NCBI RefSeq assembly: GCF_004354915.1
Contig: NZ_SMSI01000001.1
Span: forward strand, 1,116,001-1,180,000
DNA: 64,000 nucleotides
From: Pseudohoeflea suaedae
Lineage (GTDB): Bacteria; Pseudomonadota; Alphaproteobacteria; Rhizobiales; Rhizobiaceae
Direction: 5' to 3'
Positions 54,559-62,579 of this stretch are shown piece after piece. The notes under the pieces are model-generated. The model was not told the DNA's origin. It saw only the letters and a program-made list of their open reading frames with translations, and ran no database searches. A program made the position numbers and the translations under genes. Position 1 is the first letter of the stretch, and each line of letters begins with the position of its first letter.

Positions 54559-55485
54559 TCAGAACGCGGTTCTGTCCGCACCCTTGAGGCCGAGCATGTC
54601 GCGCGCTTCCGCCGGGGTTGCGACCGTGCGTCCCAGCCCCTCGACGATGCCGCGGATCCTCGCGACCTGCTCGGCATTTGATCTGGCGAGAACCCCGCGT
54701 TCGATCATCAGATTGTCCTCGAGGCCGACGCGAACATGCCCGCCCATGGCCGCAGCGATTGTCGCCATCGGCATCTGCTGGCGTCCGGCCGCGAGGACGG
54801 AGAAGCGGTAGTCGTCGCCGAACAGCTTGTCGGCCATGCGTTTCATGTGGAAGAGGTTGTCCGGGTCCGCCCCTATGCCGCCGAGCACACCGAAGACGAA
54901 CTGGATGAAGAAGGGCGCCTGCACCATGCCCCGGTCGGCGAAGTGCCTGAGCATGTAGAGATGACCCACGTCATAACATTCGAACTCGAAACGGGCGCCG
55001 CGCTTCTCGCCCATCTCGGTGAGCACGTGCGCGATGTCGCGCGGAGTGTTGCGGAAGATCAGTTCGTCGGAATTTTCGAGGAACGGCTTCTCCCAATCGT
55101 GTTTCCATTCGCTGATGCGGTCGGCTGCCGGGTAGAGCGCGAAATTCATCGTGCCCATGTTGAGCGAGCACATTTCCGGCTCGGTCAGCATGGGGGCGGC
55201 GAGACGTTCGTCGAGGCTCATCAGCGCGCTGCCGCCGGTCGTCAGATTGATCACCGCATCGCTTCGCTGCTTGATGCGCGGCAGGAAGCCCATGAAATGG
55301 TCCGGTGACGCCGAGGGGCGGCCGTCCGCCGGGTCGCGCGCATGCAGATGAAGGATCGAAGCGCCGGCTTCGGCTGCATCAATCGATTGTTCTGCGATCT
55401 CGTCGGCGGTGATCGGCAGGTGGGGCGACATTGACGGGGTGTGGATCGAGCCCGTCACCGCACAGGTGATGATGATCTTGTCCAT
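54559..55485 (-). CDS. Beta-keto acid cleavage enzyme (BKACE, DUF849)
   Basis: A 308-residue TIM-barrel BKACE. The zinc ligands are His46 and His48 in ILHLHARDPADGRPSASPD, the position known in 3-keto-5-aminohexanoate cleavage enzyme. MNFALYPAADRISEWKHDWE and AMGGHVRVGLEDNLMI are also typical. The class condenses a beta-keto acid with acetyl-CoA to give acetoacetate and a new CoA ester. It implies that the pathway passes through a beta-keto acid, probably the product of the adjacent aminotransferase or oxidase. Confidence 0.9.
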   Translation of the reverse strand: MDKIIITCAVTGSIHTPSMSPHLPITADEIAEQSIDAAEAGASILHLHARDPADGRPSASPDHFMGFLPRIKQRSDAVINLTTGGSALMSLDERLAAPMLTEPEMCSLNMGTMNFALYPAADRISEWKHDWEKPFLENSDELIFRNTPRDIAHVLTEMGEKRGARFEFECYDVGHLYMLRHFADRGMVQAPFFIQFVFGVLGGIGADPDNLFHMKRMADKLFGDDYRFSVLAAGRQQMPMATIAAAMGGHVRVGLEDNLMIERGVLARSNAEQVARIRGIVEGLGRTVATPAEARDMLGLKGADRTAF

Positions 55486-55494
55486 GCGAGTGCC

Positions 55495-56859
55495 TCACGC
55501 GCTCCGGTCGAGCAGCGGCCCGATCTCGGCTTCGAGCCCGGCAAGCGAGTCCGTCAGCGTTTCCATGATTTCGTCGACATGTGCCTCGGTGGCGATCATC
55601 GGCGGACAGACCAGGAAATGATCACCCTCATAGCCTCCGCGCGTGCGCCGGGAGTAGATGATCAGCCCCTTGGAATAGGCGATCTCGACAAGCTTGTCGT
55701 GAAGGCCGAGGGATGCCGGGAAAGGCGTCATCGTCACGCGGTCGGAGACCAGTTCGAAGGCAAGCAGCAAGCCTTCGCCGCGCACATCGCCGATGAAGGG
55801 AAAGCGGTTCATGAGCCCCTTCAGGCGTTCCTTGAGGAGAGCTCCGATCTTCGCCGCATTCGCCATCATGCCCTGGTTTTCGATCTCCTCGATCACCGCG
55901 AGGCCGGCGGCGCAGGCGAGGGGATTGCCGGCATAGGTATAGCCGTGGATGAACCCGCCGTCGTCGAGCACCGCGTCGACGATATGATCCTGCGCCAGCA
56001 TCGCGCCGAGCGGTGCATAGCCGGCGGCAAAGCCCTTCGACACGACGAGGATATCCGGATCGACGTTCCAGTGTTCTCCGGCGAAGAATTTCCCGGTGCG
56101 GCCGCCACCCGACATCACTTCGTCATGGATCAGCAGAACGCCATATTTCGTGCAGATCTCCCGTACCGCCCGCATGTAGCCCGCGGGCGGCACCAGCGCG
56201 CCGGTGGAGGCGCCGCCGACCGGTTCGACGATAAAGGCGAGCACGGTCTCGGGGCCTTCCTCCACGATCCTGCGTTCGAGCATCTCGGCATAATGCGCGC
56301 CGGTGGCCGGGTCGTCCGGATCAAGCCCGTCGAGATAGGCGCGCGGTGCCGGGATCTTCGGCATCGGCCGCATCATGGCCTCGAAAGGTGCGGTCATGGG
56401 CGTGTAGCCGGTCACCGCCAGCGCGCCGAGCGTGGCGCCGTGGTAGCTCGGAAAGCGCGATATCACTTTCCAGCGCAGGGCTTCGCCCTTCGCCAGCGCA
56501 TATTGGCGGGCGAGCTTGATGCCGCTCTCCACCGCTTCCGAGCCGCCGGAGACGAAGAAGGCCCGCTCCATGCCCGAAGGCGCAAGTTGCGCGGTCTTCT
56601 CCGCAAGCTTCTCCGCCGCCTCGTTTTCGAAATGGAGCCGATAGCCGAAGGTGGCTTTCTCCATCTGCCGGCGCATCGCCTCGAGCACCCGCTCGTTGGA
56701 ATGACCGATATTGCACACCATCGCGCCGGAAGAGCCGTCGAGATAGCGCTTGCCGTCGACATCCCAGAGATAGACGCCGCGCGCCTGGTCGAGCAGCGGT
56801 CGGCGTCGGCGGGACTGATAGAACAGGTGGCTCCTGGGCCGCTCGGGAGATGTAGTCAT
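55495..56859 (-). CDS. Class III (omega-type) aminotransferase
   Basis: A 454-residue PLP-dependent fold type I aminotransferase. The PLP Lys is K275 (LVVSKGFAAGYAPLG) and the Asp contacting the pyridine N is D246 (LLIHDEVMSGGGRTGKFFAG). The N-terminal GVYLWDVDGKRYLDGSSGA and FVSGGSEAVESGIKLARQY are family features. It transfers the terminal amino group of an amine or omega-amino acid to a keto acid. It overlaps the ABC ATPase gene (ATGA) and precedes the BKACE gene by 9 nt. Confidence 0.92.
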   Translation of the reverse strand: MTTSPERPRSHLFYQSRRRRPLLDQARGVYLWDVDGKRYLDGSSGAMVCNIGHSNERVLEAMRRQMEKATFGYRLHFENEAAEKLAEKTAQLAPSGMERAFFVSGGSEAVESGIKLARQYALAKGEALRWKVISRFPSYHGATLGALAVTGYTPMTAPFEAMMRPMPKIPAPRAYLDGLDPDDPATGAHYAEMLERRIVEEGPETVLAFIVEPVGGASTGALVPPAGYMRAVREICTKYGVLLIHDEVMSGGGRTGKFFAGEHWNVDPDILVVSKGFAAGYAPLGAMLAQDHIVDAVLDDGGFIHGYTYAGNPLACAAGLAVIEEIENQGMMANAAKIGALLKERLKGLMNRFPFIGDVRGEGLLLAFELVSDRVTMTPFPASLGLHDKLVEIAYSKGLIIYSRRTRGGYEGDHFLVCPPMIATEAHVDEIMETLTDSLAGLEAEIGPLLDRSA

Positions 56860-57929
56860 GCGGGCAATACCGTGCAGTCCGACGGACGGAAGGAAGCGGA
56901 GACCTCGCTTCCCTCGCCATGCGGGTGGGTGTCGATCATGTTGATGGCTTGCAGTTGCAACTCCCCGAGCCGGATGAAATAGCGTGCCGCCTGTCCCTGA
57001 TAGTCGACGGTCTCCACCCTGGCCGAATGCGAGATGACGCCATCGGACGGCTTGTCTTCCGACAAAGCCAGCTTCTCGGCGCGCAGCACCAGTTTCACCG
57101 GCCCGGTTCCGTTCACCTGTGGTCCCCGGTCTGCCGGAATGACGATGCGGCCGAGATCGGGGGCTTCGAGCACGATGGACGTCTCGTCGCGCGCGGTGCA
57201 GCGGGCCTCGACAATGTTGGAGGCGCCGAGAAAGCGGGCGACGAATTCACTGCCGGGCGTGTTATACACGTCCTGCGGCGCGCCCATCTGCTCGACCCGG
57301 CCGGCGGACATCACCACGATCTGGTCGGACATGGCGAGCGCTTCGGACTGGTCGTGGGTCACGAAGACGGTCGTCACGCCGATGCGTTCCTGGATGCGCT
57401 TGAGTTCGACACGCATGTCCTCGCGCAGATTTGCGTCGAGCGCCGACAGCGGCTCGTCGAGCAAAAGCACGTCCGGCTCGATCACGATGGACCGGGCCAG
57501 CGCGATGCGCTGCTGCTGGCCGCCGGACAATTCGCGCGGATAGCGCTCGGCCACATGCGGCAGTTGCACCAGTTCCAGCGCGTCCTTCACCTTCTGCGCC
57601 GTCTCTGACTTGCCGACGCCGCGATATTTCAGCCCGAAGGCAATGTTGTCGGCCACCGTCTTGTGCGGGAACAGCGCATAGTTCTGGAAGACGAGACCGA
57701 GATTGCGCTTGTGGATCGGCACGTCGTTGACGCGTTTGCCGTCGATCTGGATTTCGCCCGCGGTCGGATCGAGAAGGCCTGCGATCATCCTGAGCGTCGT
57801 CGTCTTGCCGCAACCCGACGGCCCGAGAAGGGTGACGAAACCGCCCTCGGGCATTTCCAGCGACATGCGATGGACGGCGACATAGTCGCCGAAGCGCTTT
57901 TCGATATCGGTGAGTTTGACGGTGCTCAA
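56856..57929 (-). CDS. Polyamine-type ABC transporter ATP-binding protein (PotA-like)
   Basis: A 357-residue ATPase: Walker A GPSGCGKTT, Q-loop LVFQNYALFPHKTV, signature LSGGQQQRIALARSI, Walker B LLLDEPLSALD, and a C-terminal TOBE-like domain (VKLVLRAEKLALSED). The start is TTG 57929 (reading STVKLTDIEKRF), since the frame further upstream lies in the spacer and inside the binding-protein gene. It drives uptake with the two downstream-numbered permeases. Overlaps the aminotransferase start by 4 nt. Confidence 0.9.
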   Translation of the reverse strand: MSTVKLTDIEKRFGDYVAVHRMSLEMPEGGFVTLLGPSGCGKTTTLRMIAGLLDPTAGEIQIDGKRVNDVPIHKRNLGLVFQNYALFPHKTVADNIAFGLKYRGVGKSETAQKVKDALELVQLPHVAERYPRELSGGQQQRIALARSIVIEPDVLLLDEPLSALDANLREDMRVELKRIQERIGVTTVFVTHDQSEALAMSDQIVVMSAGRVEQMGAPQDVYNTPGSEFVARFLGASNIVEARCTARDETSIVLEAPDLGRIVIPADRGPQVNGTGPVKLVLRAEKLALSEDKPSDGVISHSARVETVDYQGQAARYFIRLGELQLQAINMIDTHPHGEGSEVSASFRPSDCTVLPA

Positions 57930-57999
57930 ATCTCTGGCCTTTCGAAGGGGCAGGGTGGTCCCCGCTTTGCCGCGGGGACCGGTCAAGTGGAAAGAGGCC

Positions 58000-59139
58000 T
58001 CAATAGCCCTTCTGGATGCGGCCGAATTCCTTCGACCATTCGGCCTCATGCCCGTTCCAGTATTCCGGATCGGCAAAGGTCAGTCCCGCCAGTGTACCCG
58101 TCGGATCGAAGGCGGGCAGCGTGGGGATCTTCTTGCCGAGATCGACTTTCTGCGGATCGAGTGCGGGCGGATAGTTCTGCCCCTCAGCGACCGCGATCGA
58201 GGTTTCCGGAGCAAGCATGAAGTTGAGCAGTTCCTCGCATTCGGGCATCGGCGAGCCCTTGAGCACGAAGAGGCACTCCTGCCAGCCGAAGCCGTTCGGC
58301 GGATCCATGTAGCCGATATCGTGACCCTGCTCCTGCAGCGCGTAGATGCGGCCGGACCAGCCTTCGGTCACGTAGATTTCCTCTTCCGCAAGCAGGCTCA
58401 TCAGTTCCGCGCCCGAGGTCCAGTATTTCAGCGACAGGTCGCGGTGGGTGCGGATCGCTTCCCAGATCGCATCCATGTCGGTGGCGTTGTTCGGATCCTG
58501 TCCGGTCTGCAGCGACGCGTACCAGATGCGGGTGCGCCAGTCCGACCAGCCCGCGATCTTGCCCTTGTACGTCTCATCGAGCAGGATCTTGGCGCCCTTC
58601 TCCTTCATCTCGTCTTCCGAAATGTGCTTGCGGTTGAAGGCGAGGCCGGTAGTGCCGTAGTCGTAGGGCACGCAGGAGATCTTGCCGCCGGTGATCGGGC
58701 GAAACACGTCGACGAGCTTGGGGATCACATATTTCAGGTTCGGGATATTGTCCTCGTTGAGTTCCGAGGCGAGGCCGAGACCGGCATAGCGGGCATAGTC
58801 GAAGACGCCGGAGAGGTGGGCGATATTGTATCCGCCGGGCTGGCTGGCCTTGACCCGCGAGAGATACTCGTCGCCGCCGCCGAAGGTTCCGTCGACGACC
58901 TTGACGCCGGTCTTCTCGGTGTAGGGATCGAAGGCGTATTCGCGGAAGGCTTCCGAGACCACGCCGCCCCAGCCGTCGAAACGGACTTCGGAGGCCGCGG
59001 CGCGCGCTTCACGCACGAAGGGGGTGCGGACGCCATAGGCAAGGCCGGCTGCGCCGATCAGGCCGAGAAAGACGCGGCGGTCGAGGTCTCCGTTGAGATA
59101 GCGTTCCCGGAGCCGTTCATATCGTTTGGTACTGTCCAT
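58000..59139 (-). CDS. Polyamine-type ABC transporter, periplasmic binding protein (PotD-like)
   Basis: A 379-residue solute-binding protein of the spermidine/putrescine-binding class. The N-terminus has a twin-arginine-like signal (R21-R22 in DLDRRVFLGLIGAAGLAYG). The mature part carries SCVPYDYGTTGLAFNRKHIS and EEEIYVTEGWSGRIYALQEQ, typical of polyamine-binding folds. AAGGAG precedes the ATG. The ligand is probably an acylated or modified polyamine judging by the operon. Confidence 0.9.
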   Translation of the reverse strand: MDSTKRYERLRERYLNGDLDRRVFLGLIGAAGLAYGVRTPFVREARAAASEVRFDGWGGVVSEAFREYAFDPYTEKTGVKVVDGTFGGGDEYLSRVKASQPGGYNIAHLSGVFDYARYAGLGLASELNEDNIPNLKYVIPKLVDVFRPITGGKISCVPYDYGTTGLAFNRKHISEDEMKEKGAKILLDETYKGKIAGWSDWRTRIWYASLQTGQDPNNATDMDAIWEAIRTHRDLSLKYWTSGAELMSLLAEEEIYVTEGWSGRIYALQEQGHDIGYMDPPNGFGWQECLFVLKGSPMPECEELLNFMLAPETSIAVAEGQNYPPALDPQKVDLGKKIPTLPAFDPTGTLAGLTFADPEYWNGHEAEWSKEFGRIQKGY

Positions 59140-59178
59140 CTGTATCTCCTTTTGCTGCTTTGGCCAGGCAAATGCGGA

Positions 59179-59976
59179 TCATCCACCGGAGTTGGCGGAC
59201 ATGCGTCGGGCGATGGCCAGCCCCAGAAGCGGGAGCCCGACGGTGAGCGCGATCATCACGGTGCCGAGCGCGTTGATCTCCGGCGAGATCGAATTGCGCA
59301 GCATCGCGAAAATCTGGGTGGGGACGGTTTCGACGCCGCCCGGTTTCCAGAACAGGGTTCCGGTGATGTCGTCGAAGGAAATGGTGAAGGCGAAAAGCCC
59401 GCCTGCCAGCACCGCCGGCAGAAGCAGAGGCAGCGTGATCGAGAAGAAGGTCTGGATCGGGCTTGCGCCGAGGCTCATCGCCGCTTCCTCGACATCGCGG
59501 CGGATCGAGACGAGGCGAGCCTGAACCACGAGGATGACGAAGGGCAGGGTGAAGATCACGTGGCCGGCGAGCAGCAGGGCGAAGCTCTTGTTGATCGACA
59601 GCGCGTTGAGAAAGAGCAGAAGTGCCACCGCCAGCACCACTTCCGGAACCAGGATCGGCGCGATCAGGATGGTCGAGATCAGGTTCTGCCCCGGCACCTT
59701 GTAGCGGATCAGCGCCAGGCTCGCCAGAACGCCGATGGTCGTGGAGATCAGCGCGGTCAGGGCGCCCAGGATCATCGAGGTCTGGAAAGCCCGCAGGATC
59801 GCCTCGTTCCGGGCGAGCTCGACGAACCACCTGAACGACAGGCCGCTCATCGGAAAAGCGCCGAATTCGCTCGCGTTGAAGCTCAGCAGCACCACGACGG
59901 CGACCGGCAGGAACATGAAGATGTAGACGAGGAACGTCCAGAAACGGATGAGGCTCCAGCCCATGCCGCGGTTCAT
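59179..59976 (-). CDS. Polyamine-type ABC transporter permease (PotC-like)
   Basis: A 265-residue inner-membrane permease with six helices (WTFLVYIFMFLPVAVVVLLS; LIPTILIAPILVPE-like stretch at LISTILIAPILVPEVVLAVA). The EAA loop, which contacts the ATPase, is EEAAMSLGASPIQTFFSITL. It starts in a TGATG overlap with the other permease. Forms the heteromeric channel. Confidence 0.93.
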   Translation of the reverse strand: MNRGMGWSLIRFWTFLVYIFMFLPVAVVVLLSFNASEFGAFPMSGLSFRWFVELARNEAILRAFQTSMILGALTALISTTIGVLASLALIRYKVPGQNLISTILIAPILVPEVVLAVALLLFLNALSINKSFALLLAGHVIFTLPFVILVVQARLVSIRRDVEEAAMSLGASPIQTFFSITLPLLLPAVLAGGLFAFTISFDDITGTLFWKPGGVETVPTQIFAMLRNSISPEINALGTVMIALTVGLPLLGLAIARRMSANSGG

Positions 59977-60842
59977 CAGCCCATCCCCTTCATCAGCTGC
60001 GCCATGCCCAGGAAATGGTTGTAGACGAGCACCAGCGCGCCGAGCACGGCCAGAAGCATCAGCGAGAGCGCCGAACCGAGAGGCCAGTTGAGCTGGGTGA
60101 TGATCGCTTCGAAAACCAGATTGGCGAACATGGCGTCGCGCGGACCGCCGAGCACCAGCGGGGTGATATAGGTTCCTGCGGCAAGGACGAAGCAGAGCAG
60201 ACCGCCCGCCGCCAGTCCCGGCAGCGATAGCGGCAGTGTGACCGAGATGAAGGTCTGGACCCTCGTCGCGCCGAGCGAGTTGGCCGCGGATTCGAGGTTC
60301 TGGTCGATCCCGTCGACGGAGACGAAGACGTTGAGGATCATGAAGGGCATGAGGAAGTGCACGAGCCCGAGGATCACCGTTGCCTCGTTGTAGAGCATCG
60401 CCAGCGGCTCATCGATGAGGCCCATCCAGAGCAGCAACGAATTGAGGGCGCCCGATACGCCGAGAATGTTGATCCACGACATGGTGCGGATGATGTAGCT
60501 CACCCAGAAGGGCAGCATCAGAAGCAGAAGCAGGAAGCCCTTGTTCCTGTTTGACCGGGCGATGAAATAGGCGGCGGGATAGCCGGCGACCGCGCAGACC
60601 ACGGTCGTGATCGCCGCGATCTTGAGCGTGTTCAACAGGATGTCGCGATAGAACCTGTCGGTCAGCGCCTCGGCCCAGTTGTCGAGGTGAAAGCCCGCGA
60701 CGTCGGCGCCCGTGGCCGTACGCAGCCAGAACGAGTAGACGAGGATGAAGCCCAGCGGAACGAACAGCAGAAGCGTGATCGCAACCAGGGCAGGCGACAA
60801 CAGAATCCATGGTTGGCGGGCTTCCCGCGCCTCGACACCCAT
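59976..60842 (-). CDS. Polyamine-type ABC transporter permease (PotB-like)
   Basis: A 288-residue permease with six helices and the EAA motif ESAANSLGATRVQTFISVTL. LLMLPFWVSYIIRTMSWINI is the conserved PotB/PotC segment. It is the first gene of the ten-gene minus-strand operon and is read divergently from the LysR gene, across a 91-bp spacer. Confidence 0.93.
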   Translation of the reverse strand: MGVEAREARQPWILLSPALVAITLLLFVPLGFILVYSFWLRTATGADVAGFHLDNWAEALTDRFYRDILLNTLKIAAITTVVCAVAGYPAAYFIARSNRNKGFLLLLLMLPFWVSYIIRTMSWINILGVSGALNSLLLWMGLIDEPLAMLYNEATVILGLVHFLMPFMILNVFVSVDGIDQNLESAANSLGATRVQTFISVTLPLSLPGLAAGGLLCFVLAAGTYITPLVLGGPRDAMFANLVFEAIITQLNWPLGSALSLMLLAVLGALVLVYNHFLGMAQLMKGMG

Positions 60843-60906
60843 CCAGTTCCCCTTTGTTCTTGTGGGGAAAGCTTGCCAAGCTGCCGGATATTGATCAAAT
60901 AGATAA

Positions 60907-60918
60907 TTAGAATTCTAA
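60907..60918. promoter_or_regulatory. Palindrome in the LysR-operon intergenic region
   Basis: A perfect 12-bp palindrome, TTAGAATTCTAA, lies in the AT-rich 91-bp spacer, 15 nt upstream of the LysR start. It is a candidate binding site for the divergent LysR protein, although it does not match the classical T-N11-A form exactly. Confidence 0.5.
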
Positions 60919-60933
60919 CTATAGAAGAAATCT

Positions 60934-61896
60934 ATGATGGCCGCGAATTCGGATCTCGAACGTCTGGCACGTGAACTGGACTGGAACCTGCTGCGTACTT
61001 TCGTCATCCTGGCGGAAGCGGGCAGCGTGACCGCGGCGGCCGACCGGCTGCGCCTCAAGCAGCCGACCGTATCGAGTGCGCTCAAGCGGCTCGAATCCCG
61101 GCTCGGCCGCAAGCTCATCGACCGCTCGCCGGGTCACTTCCGTCTGACCGATGCCGGCAATCTTCTCTATCGCGAGGCGATCGATATCCAGGGCGCGATC
61201 CTGCGGCTCGGAACCCTGATGCGCGACGTGGCGGAGGAAGTGCGCGGCCATGTGCGGATCGCGGTGGCGAGCCATGTGCTCTCGCCGGTCTTCAACGACG
61301 CGCTGAGTGCGTTTCACACCGCTCACCCGGCCGCGACGATCTCCATCGATGTAGCCGCCAGCAAGTTCGCGATCGCCGAAGTCGTCGCGCGCCGCGCCTC
61401 GCTCGCCATCTGCCTCGTCCACGAGCGCAGTCCGCGGCTGGAATACCGCAGGCTCTATCGCGAGTTCTTCGGCCTGTTCTGCGGCCCCACCCATCCGCTC
61501 TTCGGCCGCTCGGACCTCTCGATCGGCGATCTCGCGGGACATTCCTCGGTCAGTTTCGTGACCGACCAGATGGACGACGCCTTGCGCACCGTGGCGCTGC
61601 TGCGCGCACGCGCCGGCCTCGACAAGCAGGTTGTCGGCACGTCGGCCCACCTCGAGGAAGTGCGGCGGATGATCATTGCGGGCCTCGGCATCGGACCGCT
61701 GCCGATCCACGTCGTCAAGCGCGACACCGAGGACGGCCTCCTGTGGCGCCTGCCGCCCTATACGGACGTGCCGGAGATTGATGTCAACGTCGTGTGGAAC
61801 CCGCACGCCCGCAACAACCGCGCCGAGGAGCTCCTGCTGGCCGAACTCCTCGAACGGATCGAAACCATACCGATGTCGGAACGTACCTATTACTGA
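60934..61896 (+). CDS. LysR-family transcriptional regulator
   Basis: A 320-residue LysR protein: HTH in residues 15-75 (NLLRTFVILAEAGSVTAAAD, LKRLESRLGRKLIDRSPGHF), then an effector domain. Its divergent position to the ten-gene transport/catabolic operon makes it the probable activator. The effector could be the imported amine or a pathway intermediate. Start ATG 60934 (a second ATG follows immediately). The spacer to mur downstream is 127 bp. Confidence 0.93.
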   Translation: MMAANSDLERLARELDWNLLRTFVILAEAGSVTAAADRLRLKQPTVSSALKRLESRLGRKLIDRSPGHFRLTDAGNLLYREAIDIQGAILRLGTLMRDVAEEVRGHVRIAVASHVLSPVFNDALSAFHTAHPAATISIDVAASKFAIAEVVARRASLAICLVHERSPRLEYRRLYREFFGLFCGPTHPLFGRSDLSIGDLAGHSSVSFVTDQMDDALRTVALLRARAGLDKQVVGTSAHLEEVRRMIIAGLGIGPLPIHVVKRDTEDGLLWRLPPYTDVPEIDVNVVWNPHARNNRAEELLLAELLERIETIPMSERTYY

Positions 61897-62003
61897 CAGC
61901 CGAAAGCCGCACCCGAACGACGCGAAGAGCGCTCCACCCCAAGTCATCAAGACGGCTGGGTTCGGTGCCGGCTGAGCCGGCGCCGCCGCTGTTCAAGCCA
62001 GGA

Positions 62004-62020
62004 AAACCGGTAACCGGTTT
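62004..62020 (-). terminator. Probable terminator of mur
   Basis: AAACCGGT-A-ACCGGTTT is a perfect 8-bp inverted repeat directly after the mur stop codon. On the minus strand it ends in TTTT, so it can form a short intrinsic terminator. The spacer 61897-62003 has one further GC-rich repeat (GCCGGC-TGA-GCCGGC) and nothing else. Confidence 0.6.
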
Positions 62021-62023
62021 CGG

Positions 62024-62461
62024 CTAGGCCTTGCCGTTGGATCTGCGGCGAACATAGAGCTCCATCCGGTGGTGGACGATGTCGTAGCCCATCTCGCGCG
62101 CGATTTCCGCCTGCAGTCGTTCAATCCTGTCCGAACAGAATTCGATGACGTCCCCGGTTTCCACATCGATCATGTGGTCGTGGTGCTCGCCGTCGGCATG
62201 CTCAAACCGCGCAGAGGCGCCTTCGAACTGGTGACGCTGAATGACGCCCTGTTCCTCCAGCGCGGTGAGCGTCCGGTAAACCGTGGAAAGCGAGATGCCG
62301 GGCGCGCGGTCCTTGCTGCGCCGGTGCAGCTCGACGGCATCCGGATGATCCTCTGCCTCGGCGAGAACGTCCAGAAGTGCCGCCCGCTGGCGCGTGATGC
62401 GCACACCCGCAGCGCGGAGAGCCTGTGTGAAATGCTCGGCACGTTGTTGGGCATTGGTCAT
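62024..62461 (-). CDS. mur: Fur-family manganese-responsive regulator Mur
   Basis: A 145-residue Fur-family protein: winged helix (LRAAGVRITRQRAALLDVLA and GISLSTVYRTLTALEEQGVI), then the metal site with EHADGEHHDHMIDVETGDVI. It lacks the CxxC pairs of Zur. It is divergent from sitAB, the layout of the rhizobial Mur regulon, in which Mur with Mn2+ represses sitABCD. The classical Fur role of iron control cannot be excluded, but context favours manganese. Confidence 0.9.
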   Translation of the reverse strand: MTNAQQRAEHFTQALRAAGVRITRQRAALLDVLAEAEDHPDAVELHRRSKDRAPGISLSTVYRTLTALEEQGVIQRHQFEGASARFEHADGEHHDHMIDVETGDVIEFCSDRIERLQAEIAREMGYDIVHHRMELYVRRRSNGKA

Positions 62462-62502
62462 GGCCCGTCATGCCACGAAGCAACGAAATGGCGCAAGGCT
62501 TT

Positions 62503-62519
62503 TTGCAAACCATTCGCAA
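62503..62519. promoter_or_regulatory. Mur-responsive sequence, site 1
   Basis: TTGCAAA-CCA-TTCGCAA is an imperfect inverted repeat (6 of 7 arm positions pair) matching the TTGCAAATNATTCGCAA-like Mur sites described in rhizobia. It lies in the 118-bp spacer between mur and sitA. Confidence 0.75.
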
Positions 62520-62531
62520 CAGGATTGACAA

Positions 62532-62544
62532 TTGCAAATCATTC
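62532..62544. promoter_or_regulatory. Possible Mur-responsive sequence, site 2
   Basis: TTGCAAATCATTC repeats the left arm and spacer of site 1, with 29 nt between the two starts. The right arm is degenerate. Two Mur sites upstream of sitA are known from rhizobia, so this could be a second, weaker site. Confidence 0.5.
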
Positions 62545-62579
62545 CTAGAAGCATTTAATGGTCAAGATCGGAGATTTGA

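Noticed and set aside
57910-60024. A 704-codon plus-strand frame opposite the polyamine-type transporter genes
   Set aside because: Antisense shadow; the minus strand encodes a complete binding protein and permease with EAA motifs.
61966-61981. GCCGGC-TGA-GCCGGC repeat after the LysR gene
   Set aside because: GC-only arms that are each self-complementary and no T-run; not convincing as a terminator or operator.
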